Below are positions 1-13,900 of a stretch of DNA of 64,000 bases, in pieces. This DNA comes from Sipunculus nudus (Eukaryota > Annelida > Sipuncula > Golfingiida > Sipunculidae), in the NCBI GenBank assembly GCA_026874595.1, contig CM049321.1, positions 22,497,979 through 22,561,978 of the forward strand. The letters are read 5' to 3'. The first letter of the stretch is position 1; every line of letters begins with the position of its first letter. The notes beneath the pieces were generated by a model. It was not told the DNA's origin, did not search any database, and saw nothing but the letters and a program-made list of their open reading frames with translations. A program made the position numbers and the translations under genes.

Positions 1-87
1 TGAGCTGAATACCGATTCTTGGATTCTGGGAGAACGAGCTGTTTTCACGAAACAAGAAATGTAAAATTCCTCAGCGTTTATGAGAAT

Positions 88-89
<2 letters not shown>

Positions 90-131
<42 letters not shown>
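90..131. repeat. (TA)n microsatellite
   Basis: Uninterrupted TA dinucleotides. Confidence 0.95.
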
Positions 132-134
<3 letters not shown>

Positions 135-537
135 CCCCTTAGGACACACTTGGTGTCGTTCCCAACTGTTCAAAATAAAAAAAGGCATTTCCGAGGAACT
201 AACACAGTGGATTTTCATGACGAGTTTTGTTTAAGGAAGCTAGCGCATAAAAATCATATTTTCAAATACAAAACGGTTTCCGCCTTTGATGATAATGTAG
301 GCAGTCACCATATATTTCTTTTACCCAGACAGAGGAAAGGGAATCCTTGGCAACGCCCGTACCCTGCAAGTAACTATTTGCTTAGCTTATTGTGTTATGT
401 TATATTCAAGCTTATAATAGGATAAATATTTATGTTGAATATGTTGTCATGGTACACATACGTGCATTTGTAAAAACATTAGACTTTTGTTATTTTGTGT
501 TTAGGATAATTTTTTTCTTAAAATTTCTCATGAACAG

Positions 538-539
<2 letters not shown>

Positions 540-591
<52 letters not shown>
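540..591. repeat. (TA)n microsatellite
   Basis: Uninterrupted TA dinucleotides. Confidence 0.95.
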
Positions 592-594
<3 letters not shown>

Positions 595-716
595 CTATTC
601 TACAGAATCGCAGATATTTTATAAGTAGACAGATATTTTATGAATTCTAATATATCATCAGAGGAGCATCCGTTCTATTGACTTAATGTAACCAAATTTT
701 TGTTTTTATTGTACAG

Positions 717-861
717 ACATACGTGGGAAATACGGATCCGCACAGAAAGGTTATACATACTTTTGAAAGCCCGATCGAGGCCACGGAGTTTAAGATTGAA
801 GTTGTAGAGTATCACGGGGCCCCATCTCTTCGGTTTGACCTCCTTGGTTGTGATCCGTACG
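717..861 (+). CDS. Exon: C-terminal part of F5/8C (discoidin) domain
   Basis: The acceptor is TTGTACAG and the donor is G|GTAGGT. The frame reads [19 protein letters not shown], then [19 protein letters not shown], then FDLLGCDPY. The pattern 'G N x D x ... V x x x F ... A x x x x I ... W/Y x G x x x L R F x L L G C' is the standard last third of the F5/8 type C domain, ending in its conserved terminal Cys. The exon starts in phase 0 and ends in phase 1. The first two thirds of the domain must lie left of the window. Confidence 0.85.
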
Positions 862-1517
862 GTAGGTAGATATATACTGTGGTTGCCATTTTGTTCGCGA
901 GGGTTTCGAATCACGTGGTCCGTAGCCGGAAAGGAATTTTACAGGTGTGCATATACTTACAAACTAGCAAGTTAAACTAGCATCAACTAAAATGGAGGAG
1001 GTTACCTCTAGCAATAATATATAAAAAAAATGTTATGACTTTGCGAACATGTTAGGTAACTGATTAGATAATTGTAAAGTTTATTTTGTAAGTTACTGTA
1101 TATTGATCGCAAAAAAGAAACCCTCGCGGTGAATATTTAACCTCGAGAATATGAAGCTAACCAGGCTATTTAACATTTGACGTACACGAATCCTTTGATT
1201 TGGTTATATCATATCAACACCTTAAGTAACTCATGTTTTCTTGGGTTGTCACTGGGTAATATTCCCGATTTATCAATACCGCTTCCTATTCATAAAACTT
1301 GTTTAATTCAAAACCTGAGAGGGCTTCAAATAGGGCCGAAGAAACTTGTCGATTCAAGGTCATTTATTAATAGAAATCTGTATGCGACACCAAGAAGGAA
1401 TATAAATAAAAAATATATGGACTTATTTCCCTCATTTCTTATTCCTGACATGAAACATGTAAAAAACGCAAAGAATTAATTTGTTATTACAGTTACTAGA
1501 AGTCACACACAGACACG

Positions 1518-1574
<57 letters not shown>

Positions 1575-1616
1575 AAAGGGTATACACAGAAAAGTGGTTC
1601 ACTGCTAGTGGGATAC

Positions 1617-1668
<52 letters not shown>

Positions 1669-4600
1669 ATATATATATCCCTATGTGACAGCATTGGGAC
1701 TGTTAGATGAATGCAATGACCCATCCTTTAAGTTAATCAGATGCGAATAATTAGACTTTGATAGACTTTTGTTATATATCTGCCAATTTCTGCTCGATTG
1801 ACCAACATAAACAGATGGATTAGAAATTATTTTGAATAATAACATCCATATGTTATATTATCATCTGTGAATATGTTTTCCAATTATGTTTTTTGTCTAA
1901 AATTGTATTTTTTTTACTTTTTAAGCACTTGAGCCCTGGAGACTGGATGACATAGGTAAGTAAGCTGCAGTGTAAGCTGTACTGTAGCCAATATAATTTA
2001 AATAGAATTTCTCTTGTTTGGTTGTATCAACAGTATACCTTTCAAAATAACATAATATATAAGAAGTTACTGCCGTATTATTATATTCATTTGAAAAGGG
2101 CTAAAATAAAGATATATACATATAAAGTTGGCCCTGCTTTGAGGGACATCCCTTTCTGCCAATTGAAGAAAAATATCCGGTACTTGCAAGTTATCGTTTA
2201 ACGAAGTCACATTAAAAAGATGAATTAAATTATGTTGTTATGGGATATATATTTTATGATTGAAATGTCTATAACTAATTTTTTTTGTATTATCAATCTG
2301 AAAAAAGTCTTCATTTATTATCCCTTAATTCCATGATTTGCAAACATGATATTATAGATTTAATAACATATTCCTTTACAAAAGCTGAAAATGCCGCCTA
2401 CAGTGTCTCGTCTGTTTCACGTCATGTTTGTACAGACACTGCATATGTTTGTATATTCGTGTACACAATAAATTGACACCAGCTAGTGAAGTAACTTCTA
2501 GTGTTCTTATGACTGATGGACTTACTTTGTGTTTATTTAGGTGTGGGCTTCTTCTACATAGATGAGTCTTTGAGTTATGATCAGGCCGAGGCCAAGTGTA
2601 AAGATAAGGGAGCTCGGCTGGCTACGCCTGAAGACTTCCAGTCGGCTCTACAAGGCGGCTATGAACTTTGTAATAACGGCTGGTTGTCTGACGGGTCTGT
2701 TAGGATGCCACTGTTACATTACCGGGACGCTGCGGAGGAGACCGACTGCGTGGGTGAAGCAGGGGATAACAATGCCGGCAATCCACCTGGAACAAAATAT
2801 TTCGGGGCCTACTGCGCCAGACCAGGTTCGTGCCGTATCTGTATAATGAATGTCTAATTATCATCCTCAACACTATTCGAGGCGTGCCAGGGGCGTCAAT
2901 ATAGCCGAGACCAGGGCCCCATGTCCCCCCCCCCATACACACACTCTTTTATGCAATATAATCACCCCCCCCCCAATTTCCAGAGAATAATATTTGTATA
3001 TTGCAAAAGAATATATTATTAAAAAGAATTATAAACCTTTTTCCACTCATGAGTTCTCTATGAAATATTACATCTTATCCTGGTTTAGAATTAACTTGTA
3101 CTGGAAACAATTCCTACCTTCTGAAAGCTTATACTCATTTATGCATATGTGTGCTTGTGTGTCTGCGAGTCATCCCCGAAGCCTTGGAGATAAATCGAGG
3201 CCACTGAGGGGTGTCCTCGAGAGCATATTTGTCATGTTTCTAAATGTATGACAGTAAATCATCATCGACAAAATTATAAGTGCATTTACATAGCAGTACA
3301 TTCCTATCCCAACAAAACGTGAGACCAATCCAGTATCGTTAAATAAGTTTCGGGATTTACTTAAGTCACAGGCCCTTGAAACTTCGATAAAAAACATGTT
3401 TAAATGGCTCCTATATAGCCTAATACTATCCATAATAATATTAAGCGAAAAGGTATAAACTTATCTCTTGAAGGCACATAAAATTTACCCAAATGATTCC
3501 GTCTGGTACAGAACTTATTTCCCCGAGTTACGGTCCCTAGCCGCCAATAATTCGCTGTTTGATCATGCACAGCGGAGCCTTGTGTACCTGTCTTGCGGCA
3601 GATCGGCGGCGCTCTGATTGGTCGGCTCATTAATATTCATGATAAACACCCCACGACGGTGCTCGAAAGCCGCTTGGGCCTTGTGTCTTAATATTTGTAC
3701 GGGTAGTATTATGCTATATAGGGGCCATTTAGACGTTTTATTGGTGATTTCAAGGGCCTGTGTTTAAGTGTAAGTACAAAAATTTAGATTTTATTTGTCA
3801 TCTGAGAGCGATTGTCAGTTCCTTGTCCCCCTTTTTTTTATTTTGAGGTTCATCGCTTTCAATATCTACTGTTTAATAACTGAAAATAAAATATCATTTG
3901 ATATCATTTAAATAATATCAAATATTATTTGTTTTAGGTACATTTATCGAAAAAAAAATCGTCGTCGCCTTGTAGTTTGTTAGTTTGTTGTTGACAACGA
4001 TGCCAAAATATTTATTATATTTTACATTAGTTAAATTCGTTTGTCTGATTTTAGTACAGGGTTCAGCACGTGTCTATTTTTTGTTTTGTTTTGAATTTTT
4101 TGCATTTACCATTTACAAAAATGTGGTCAAATAAATTCTGATGTTATGTGAAATGCCGTAGTCATAGACAAGATTTATTAATTAAATATTTTCTCTTTTT
4201 TTAATCTATCCAGGAGGCGGGCTTTTTTACCATAAGTGGCATTGTAAGCAAGAACCTTATGCCGACCCTTACATGTTAGAGTGTCAGCGACACGGAGCTC
4301 GCCTGGCCCTGCAGAATGAAGGCGAGGCCGCGGGACTCGACGGGCTATCATCCTGTACGCCGGCGATGTTCAACATGCCTCCACTGGGGTCGCGGCCAGG
4401 ACAACTTAACTGTAATGATGGGATCACTGGATTTGATCTTAAGATGTATGATCGTCTAAGGTGCTACGACGCGATTTTCTGCAACCGTCCAGGTAATCTT
4501 TTTCTCTACAATATTTTATTTCAAGCACACGCCCGTGAAGCCTGTTATAAAAATTCGTTCTAAACTGATAACAGGTAGTAATAATCTGCTAACATCTAGC

Positions 4601-4931
4601 AGCAGGCTTTCCTGACCTACACACACCTGAACACAGACTTGTCCTAACCACATCTCCGACTCAGGAAGAGTAGAGAGGCTGGTAGGCCCTATACTCAGGC
4701 AGATGCGTTTGATTCACGGTTCTCATCCTTTCTGCTTCTACTCCAAAACATATATTAACCTGTTTCGTCCGGCATTAGGCATAAAATAATGCCACGTGCC
4801 TCGCTGCCAGTATCCACAGAAGTTGAATCACTTCAAGGGCAGAGGCGTGGGGAGAGGCGGTGGCGGGTGGGGGTGGGGGGGTGTTGGGGGGGGGGGGGGT
4901 GGCATGGGGGAGGTATCCCTGTGATCGAGGA

Positions 4932-4992
<61 letters not shown>

Positions 4993-7900
4993 CAGCCTAT
5001 TTCCAAATACTTGCACCAATCTTAGACTTTAAACAATTTACTTTCACGCTTTATTTTCTCAGGAGGTATTAAAATCTGGAAATTTTACCCTCATCATTAC
5101 ATGCAATGTTTTATGGGGGGGGGGGGGGGGCTGTCAGAAAAAAAGAAACAAATAACTCACGATTTATATAGTTGGATCGCAAGTTTTATCATGAGCTGTC
5201 ATGCTGATGCCCTTTAAAATATTATAAAGTTATTGTATTTCTGTCTGACCGTTGATAATTATACTTGCCACCAAAATATGTTAAAATTAAAAAGTAGTCG
5301 GAGACCACATAATGCAAATCCAAATCTGTTGTGCATGACAACCAAACAGGAAATCTTGTCAGGGTTCAACAAAACCCATAGAGAAAAGCACCATTATACC
5401 AGTGAATGGCCCTGACTGTCGGCAGGAACAATGGAATTACACTTACGGTATATAACCGTTTGAATTAAATAAAAATTGTTTTACTGATTCAGATTTATTC
5501 TAAAATATAATGAAATTTTCCTTTGATGCTAACCTAACCCTGAACAAATGACATTAAAATTATATCATGTTTGTCGCCGTCTGAGATATAATTAAAAGGA
5601 TCTAGGAACTATGATCCAGCCTCCAGCCAGGGGCAAAAACTGTTCGGGTAAATTATTGCGTCTCTGCTGAAAGTCCATGTGCTATATATTTCATAAGGTT
5701 AATTTGCGGTGCTCACTCGAACAAGCTATGTATCGGCCTTAAAGCGTGCAATGCGCGTGACTTTGCAGTGAGCTATCGTTGGCGTCATCCAAATAACCAA
5801 TGTCCTTTGAGTGCAGAATCCCCCTTTAATGTTCGTGTCGCCATCTAGCGGCAAATATTGTATGGTGAACTTATAGTTACGTTCAGCATCAGCGTCAATA
5901 GGCATTTACAGTAGAACGATTGGCAAACAATCTTAAATCTAACAAGGCTTTCAGGAACGCGGGGGTAAGCGTCTCTGACGCACCAAATCTCTAACCGACG
6001 CTCGGTTCTCAGTGTCCAAGCGTCCGATGGGACACGCGAATTTCTGGATTTAACACCCTGTAGCAGTCAACGATCATTACCGGGTGCCTCAACAGAACTC
6101 GTCAGTAGTGTAAACGCCTTACAGCAAATATCCATATAACGACACGATTACGAATCATATAATGATACAATAATTACATATGATACGAAAAAGATCCGAT
6201 TTTACATAACCCTTAAAACTTGAACATATATATCATCTCCGCTTTGGACGCTCTAAACACAGATGGGACTCCCTCAAAATGTTTGTCTGAGCGTCCCGGA
6301 CTCTTCACATTTGCTTCCTCTTTATAACCATGATCTTAAATAAATCCAAAACTTGTTGTGAATCCATAAAAGTCTATTATATACACCATTTTATACCTGG
6401 TACAGTGCTCTTTCTAATGGTATACACATTTATAAATAAGGTTATATATTCATATAAGTTTTCAATCATTTGCTCCAATCTACAAATATATCAGTCATCA
6501 ACCCACGATCAAAGATATATGGAAGATGCTTATTAGCTTAAGAGGGATGTTTTCTGGTTTTGTACATCACATGCCGATACAACAGGATTGTCATCTTTCC
6601 ACATAGGCACATAAGAGGATACATCTTAGCTTCATTCGCAGAAGATATAGGGAATTATCATTAGTTTACAAAGTCAAACCCAATAATTTTCGACTTTCCA
6701 GGGTGTGTTTCGAGGTTAACTTTGACAATTGACTCTTATCCTGTTGGATGAGTTCAGATTTTATTTAATTTTCCTTACTTTTTTTTGCAAATGAAGACTT
6801 GAAAAGTATTAGAAAAAAAAAATCCCAGTAACTTTTCGCAAATACTAACATTTTTTAAAGGTACATATTTCATACCTACTTGTTTGCAAATTTGTGCATT
6901 TGTGCAAATGGGGAAATATGCACTGTTTATATTTGTTCTTTCATGTTCATTTGTATAGCATTATGTTATGTATGTATACATATAATAATATGCTACCTAT
7001 CCCAAATTAACATATATCCATAATCAAGACTTATAAATAGATCTATTTTTTTGATGGATCGGTAGGTCAGAATAATATCTAATAGTTTCTTTTTTCTCAA
7101 ATGTTGATAATTCGGTTTGGCCCCATAATTGTTGGTAAATATCCTAAACAGATTCATTCATGTATTCATGTTTCCTTCATTTATTTTCAGTCCTCGCTGT
7201 GGGGATGGTGCCAGCAGGTAATATCAAACTTAATAACTCAGCCTACGTATAGCATTTAATTCATTTCAACTGACCTTTCCGTGAATCACGACTTATCTCT
7301 AATTTGAATTTGAAAGAAATTTTCCTAATTGAAGTATGAGGCAATAATAAAGGTTGTTCCTGATGTAATGCACTCGTCAATTAAGACCCCTCGCATTGAA
7401 AAATTATTTTATTTTCAGTAAATATTAACTGATTTGGGCTCCATTCAGTTCTATATTTTTTTCTCAAGAAATAAGATGATACATTTAAAAAAATAAAACT
7501 TCGTTTCGTCATGGTGTGCTTATTCCTTTTTAACAAAGCTATACTGTTGGTATCATTTTGTTCTCTGATCATATGAAATTTCTATCAAAATCGTAACATA
7601 CCGAAATATGTAAAGGAGGGAGAATTTGCTGCATACGAGCGGTTCGACACAGTTTGGATTAGAATTCGGTCATGAATCAACTGCCTTGTAGGATGATATA
7701 AGGGAACTGTTCACAGGGTCGTTCAGTCTTTGATAACCATCCATTTTTGCAAATGTGTTTCCTTGAATTTGTCGTCTTGTTCCAAAGGATTGTAACCTCG
7801 TATTTATTCAATGATCATATTAATTAATTAGAGTCCATGGAATATATAATCCAACAAAGTGGGGAAAGTCTGTTTCGTTCGTGTTAATGAGTGTCCGGCT

Positions 7901-10900
7901 GAATCACGCTTTCCTGCACAAACGGGCTTCCGGCTGCGTCAACCAGTCGTTTATCTTCTTTATCTACACGAGAAGCTGCATTAGCGATATCCCGTATTAT
8001 CAGCCATTACGGCTACCATCTTCGGTTTGCCAGACACGTGACTGAACAGCAATGCTAAATTTAGGGTTCAGAGATTCCTTTACCCAAAAACCTGGTATTA
8101 GATTCCGAAATTACAATAATAAGCTATAAAAATAATTTATGATGACCAAATATACTTTTAAAAATATACATAAAACCTGTTTTCTTATATTGTTGGTATT
8201 CCTGATCTCACTTATTACCAAAACAAATGAGAAAGAAATCTTTGTATTTTTTATGTATTTAAAATTGTGTATTGACAAGAATATATAGGAAAGCGTTATT
8301 ACCCATATATCCGGTACATTAATGAATTCTTCTATGTTTTATAATTGGTTTTGCAGTGTCCATACAAATCAGTATGGTGGACGATGGAAAAGAGATCTAC
8401 AGAAACTCTGAGCTCAAGGTCGAGAGGCCGCATGTTATCCATAACCAGTTCCTCCTAGGCCATACGTTCACAAGTAAGTATTTCACCAGTGTCGACAGAT
8501 GTTGAATTTGTTGTATTTTCCACTTGTACATCTTAACTTCTTCCTACTCCTCTCTCATAATTATTATATCTGTGTGCATACATTTCACGATCCTTAACTG
8601 ATTTCAGTTTAGCTTGACCTACTGATGGGCGTTTAAGGAAATAAGCTTTAATATATATATATACATATATTATAATTAAATAATTGATATAATAGTTAAG
8701 AAACTTGTACTAATACAAAAAGATACTTCAGTATGTAATAACAGTATATAAATAGGTATTATTTGATATTTAATTATTTCACGAAATTTAATGAAATTTT
8801 CAGCAGAACATGTACTTTTGGAAAAATTCTTTTTTTTTCATGTCTAATTTATATTCAAAATAAAATTTTTATTGATTTAGTTCGAGGGTTTTTGCAAGGA
8901 ATGCTAATTTAAGATCAGATTTATTGAGGTAGTTGATCAGCATTTGTGGCGAATTCAGCAACTACACGATTAACACTGAATGGTAAAACCACAAAATTGA
9001 TAACCGAATAAAAATTTTAAAATAAATCCTTGATCCAATCATTCCAACGAATATGAGTTTATATTCACAAATTCATAATCAAATTTGAAATAAATTAAAA
9101 GACAAATCCAGGAAATCAACAAAACCTACTAATGTTAATACACCCTTGAAATCAGTAACTCTACTTCCTAATATGAAGAAAAAGGCACGAAATAAAAGAA
9201 CTGACCAACTAATACGAAAACACTTTTAGCCCCCGTTATTGGTACGAAGACATAATCCACAAAAACCATAGCCCATAAACTTGTATTAAAAGAATCAAAC
9301 TCGAATCTATAGCTAATACGAGGACAAATACACAAAACCAGTTACATAACCAACCAATGCAAAGAAAACTCTCTTGAAAGTAACAAGCCAATCATCTAAA
9401 ATGAAGAAACTACCCCAAAAACGAAGCAAACTACCCCGCAAACTACAACGTGGAAAAACACGAAATAAGAAAAATTCACCAACTTATATGAAAACATAAC
9501 AACGAAATCACTGCATTAGAACCACCAACTAATACAAAGACAAGCTCACAAAATCAGTGATACAACCAAATAAAGACAAAATACAGAAATCAATGACCCC
9601 AACGACTAAATAGAAGTCAAGACCGCGTAATCAAGAACCGCACAAGCTAATGCAAAGACAAATATCACGAAATCAGATTTATAGCCTCACCAATTACTGC
9701 GAAGCCTAAAACTGTTTAATCAATAGCCCAACGATTAATATGATGGGGAAAAACCCACGAAATCATTGTTGTAGCCCCAAACAAAATATCCGAAATCGAA
9801 AAGCACGAAAAAAAACACAACCTACAATTATGGAGCGAAACCCTTAAAGTCAATAAGCCCGACCACCTAACAGGGAGACAAAAGACCGAAGACAAAAACC
9901 GCCAAAAGAATAACACACCAACTTATATGAAGTAAAAAATTCCCTTAAGATAAAGACCAAGCCTCGAAAATCTATAACCAAAAAAACAATTGGCAGATGG
10001 AACCAAGAAACCAATACCAGAAGATAGCTGATATGAAAACAAAACTATGGTATTTGTAATCCCATCATGTACTATAAAGACAAATCAACGGCATCTACGA
10101 ACCTATCAGCTGATATAAAGACAAAACTACGGCTTCTGTAACCCTACCAGCTTATATCAAGACAAAAACAACTGTATCTATATCACACCAACTAAATTCA
10201 AGAATAAAAGACATTTATCACCGTACCAGAAAATATAAAGGCTTTAATACGACAAATACAACCGTACCAACTAATTTGAAGACAAGACCGTGAAATCCAT
10301 AACACCGAGAACCAATTTTAAGACAAAAAAAAAAAAAAACGTAATATTCCCCCAACTTATGCGATGACAAAAATCAGTAAATCAGTTAAAGGAAATTAAT
10401 ATGTGAATAAAAGTAAAGAACCTTGAAAATACTAACTACAAAGTTGTTCACGCAGTGTCCAAGCCCGTTACTGGACAGATGATATTCGCAGATGAGCCTT
10501 ATGACTCCGGGATGCTGTCTCCAGCTGAAAGTATGGAAAGGGTCTTGAGTTATGAAAACTTTCAGGTGTTCCACCCCATCTGCCCAAAAGGTAAGATTCC
10601 GCGGAGTTTTATGAATCACACAGTGAAGATATGTTCTCTTTGGAAACGAAAGTGGGTGATATTGTTAAACTGCTGGCCGCTTATATATGTAAAAATAAGT
10701 TATACGTTTGGGTTAATTTTCAGTAATTATAATCTGTTACTGAATGTTTTGTATGTCCAAAATCAGGTGTTGGCATACAATGGAAAATTTGGAGGTAAAA
10801 TGGTGCGTTCACGCATGGAATAATAAATTTTTAGAGTAATATTAGTTTGATAAGGAATCCATTTTACTTTAATATTAAATAGCATTCTCAGTTTATCCCC

Positions 10901-13900
10901 GGCTGTAGTTGATTAACAAGCAGTCCCTATTTTAAGGCAAAATTATGTGAACCTTATTGTACAGAGACATAAGGGAGTTTGGTAAAGTTTGCCAGAATAG
11001 TGTGCGTATTCCTGGTTTGTTTTAGACTTTATCACTGTATAAATATAACCAAGAACGGATCATTTGCAGACTCACATTTGTACTCTGCTTTAAGTATAAC
11101 TTCTCGGATGCTATGTCCTCATTATAACAACTTGTAGCGGATGTTGAGCAATTGCATACATTCTACAATTTTGAAGAGAAACTGTCTAATATAACTTGTG
11201 ATAAAACATACCATAAAATCCTTATTATCTATTTTTTGTGCATCAAATAATCACGATATTTGATTAATGCCAGTGTTTCAATGTAAAAATAATATTTGTA
11301 ATTGTAATTTAATTTTTTTATCGATGCGGCTCGCTCGAGAATTACTGAGTCAATAAAGAAGAGTTCTACCCTTATCCTTAACGACACTGCCGCATGTATT
11401 AGGTTACCGGGTGCGTCCCATGTCCGCTACAGCAATGAACTGAACAATAATGCAGGTTGTAGCCTGGGTTCTTGGCATACGCCACTTTCGTTTTGACACA
11501 ATCCAGTTGGAAAAGGTATGCTCCCTCGCTGATAGCGCTGCAGTTGTGCACGGAGGAATGTGACCCAATATTTATAATTTTTATTGGAAGGTTTATTAAC
11601 TATATTTTGATTAAAATTTATATAAATGAGCTATATTTTTATTTTATCATCAAGGATATATCGCACTTGGTGACGTTGTTATGACAAACGAGATGGTGAA
11701 CGACCCTAACAGCGTGGCCAGGGCAAACTTCCGTTGCGTTATCATAGATGTCGTACAGCCCTGTCAACTGGGTGACAAGATACACTCCCTGGGATCCGGC
11801 TCGGTTTGGGCGGTTAAACCAATCCGTGCAGTCATACAGTATGATGGGTACTTTTTTCTTGGCTCCTCCAGCGGCAGCCCCCCGTCTTCTGACAAGGTCT
11901 TCTGCCTCAAGAGAAGTCACGCAACGGATACCCGAATGAATTTGTACGGTAGGTCGAGCATATTATAACACCACTTTTACGCCAGGAAAGATTTGTTTGG
12001 TAGGCAAAGGTGGCGAATCGTGAAAATTGTCTTATGTCTAAATGAACATTTAATTAAATAAATAGTCACTCCGTTAAAAATTCATTTAATCTCCAGGGAT
12101 ATACTTTGTTAAACCTTGTGGTGATGAATTACGGTCGCATCTAGCTTTTCATGAAACGAGCTTCACAAATGACTATTGATCATTATGCACTTGTATCCAA
12201 CAGAGACTAATTTATCTACTTATACCATAACATTTCGCAAAGAGTCATGTTTGGGGTCTTCCTCCAATTAAAAGTGAAAGTTTGACAGCCGTTTTACCCT
12301 AATTTTCTCAACTTTATTCATCATAGTATGTATCTATCTGTCCAGTTTTGTATAAAAGTAGTCTAAAGCTGCGGTTACTGGGCGCGCGGTATGAGATATA
12401 TGGATTGCGGAAGCACAATGCGATATAAAATCGCATGGGGCATTTACTTAGTGGGCGGTAAAACACTGCGATATTGGCGCAATGATGTCAAATCCCGCTG
12501 CCTATGTATTTGTAACTAGAGCCTATAGGCGCTATACGCAAGCGGGTATGCGGATCCAATTATCCCCTGATAATTCCATTTTACCGCGTGTCTCATACCG
12601 CATATCGCATACTGCGGGCCCGGTAAACGCTTTATGATTGAATAACTAGAGTAAAAAAACTTATTCGCATACAGCATGCCGCATACGGCATACCGCACCC
12701 GGTACTCGACACAGCTTAATAAACGCATATAACAAAATTCAGTAGTATTACATAATAAACATAACTTTTCAACCTTAGACATCTGTATTTTCCGTCTTCT
12801 CCTAGGTAAAATTGTCTGATATTGGTGGCAAATCTAAGATACAACAGAAGATTAATTGGCTACACATTTCCAAAAGTCCAAAAATAAGTTGTACAATGGC
12901 TAACTGAAGAAGGGTAACGTTTTCTGACACAATGTTTTAGTTGGAATTTAAATCTGATTACCGGACACTCAAAGAGTCACGTTGGATTTTTGACGTCCCA
13001 TCGGAAGGGGACCTGTTTAAATATCAAATGTTGTGTAAAATTAAATATTAATTTTATATCACGTCATTCTCGTGTAATCAGAACGATTCTAAACAATATC
13101 GTGTTATACAGTATGACATACAAGAAATCCAAGATATTCCAGTGAATGCAAGGCCCCGCGTTTCCTGTATTCGGCCCATATTCTCCGGTTCAATAGTGCA
13201 TAAGTAACTTATATTTGTCAGTTTTCCTTAATAATATTCCTGAATCCTTGCCATGTGTCGAATCTACGCGAGAATTTAATCGATCTTCAATGATCCATTC
13301 CCGAAAGGCCCTGAAAATTTCATGAGTTTCCCTACGTTGCATGTGTGAGTTATGTTGTGAACAAACACAAACACACACACACACACAGAAACGGGTATGA
13401 GCGCTTTTCGTCCTGGTTTATATGACTTGAACATAGCACAAAAGACATGCTCGTGGAAAAGGTCTATAAATATCGAATAAACCAAATTTGAACGATAGGA
13501 CTTGAAACGAGGTATAAAGCACAGCTATAGACCGTCCAAACAAGGGGCGCCAATCGTTTTTTTGCGATTAACACAAAGTAATGTATTTTTAGAAAACTTC
13601 TTATCTGTCATTCGTCAAGGTTCTCCGGCAATTGTTCACAAGGGAAGTACCACAAAACATTGAAAGGAATTGGAGTGAAACAATCTAACATATGAGAAAA
13701 CAGTTTATTTCTATCAAGCAATCTTGCTTGAAGTGACAGGGTCAATGACACTTTTTGAAAGAGGTTGATTGGATGATGATAGTTTTATTACCATTATACA
13801 TAACATGCAGACGCCATCATACATCTTCACTTCATAAGAAAACGTTACGAAAATTGAAAAGTATTCATTTAATAAGATAAAATTATTAAATCATCTACTG

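Larger units (their letters stand above)
1..716. other. Intron of the mosaic gene
   Basis: Carries two (TA)n tracts (90-131, 540-591). Nothing coding recognised; earlier exons of the F5/8C domain are not in the window. Confidence 0.5.

Noticed and set aside
1481-1750. Open frames made of Ile-Tyr repeats here and at other TA tracts
   Set aside because: They are translations of (TA)n microsatellites.
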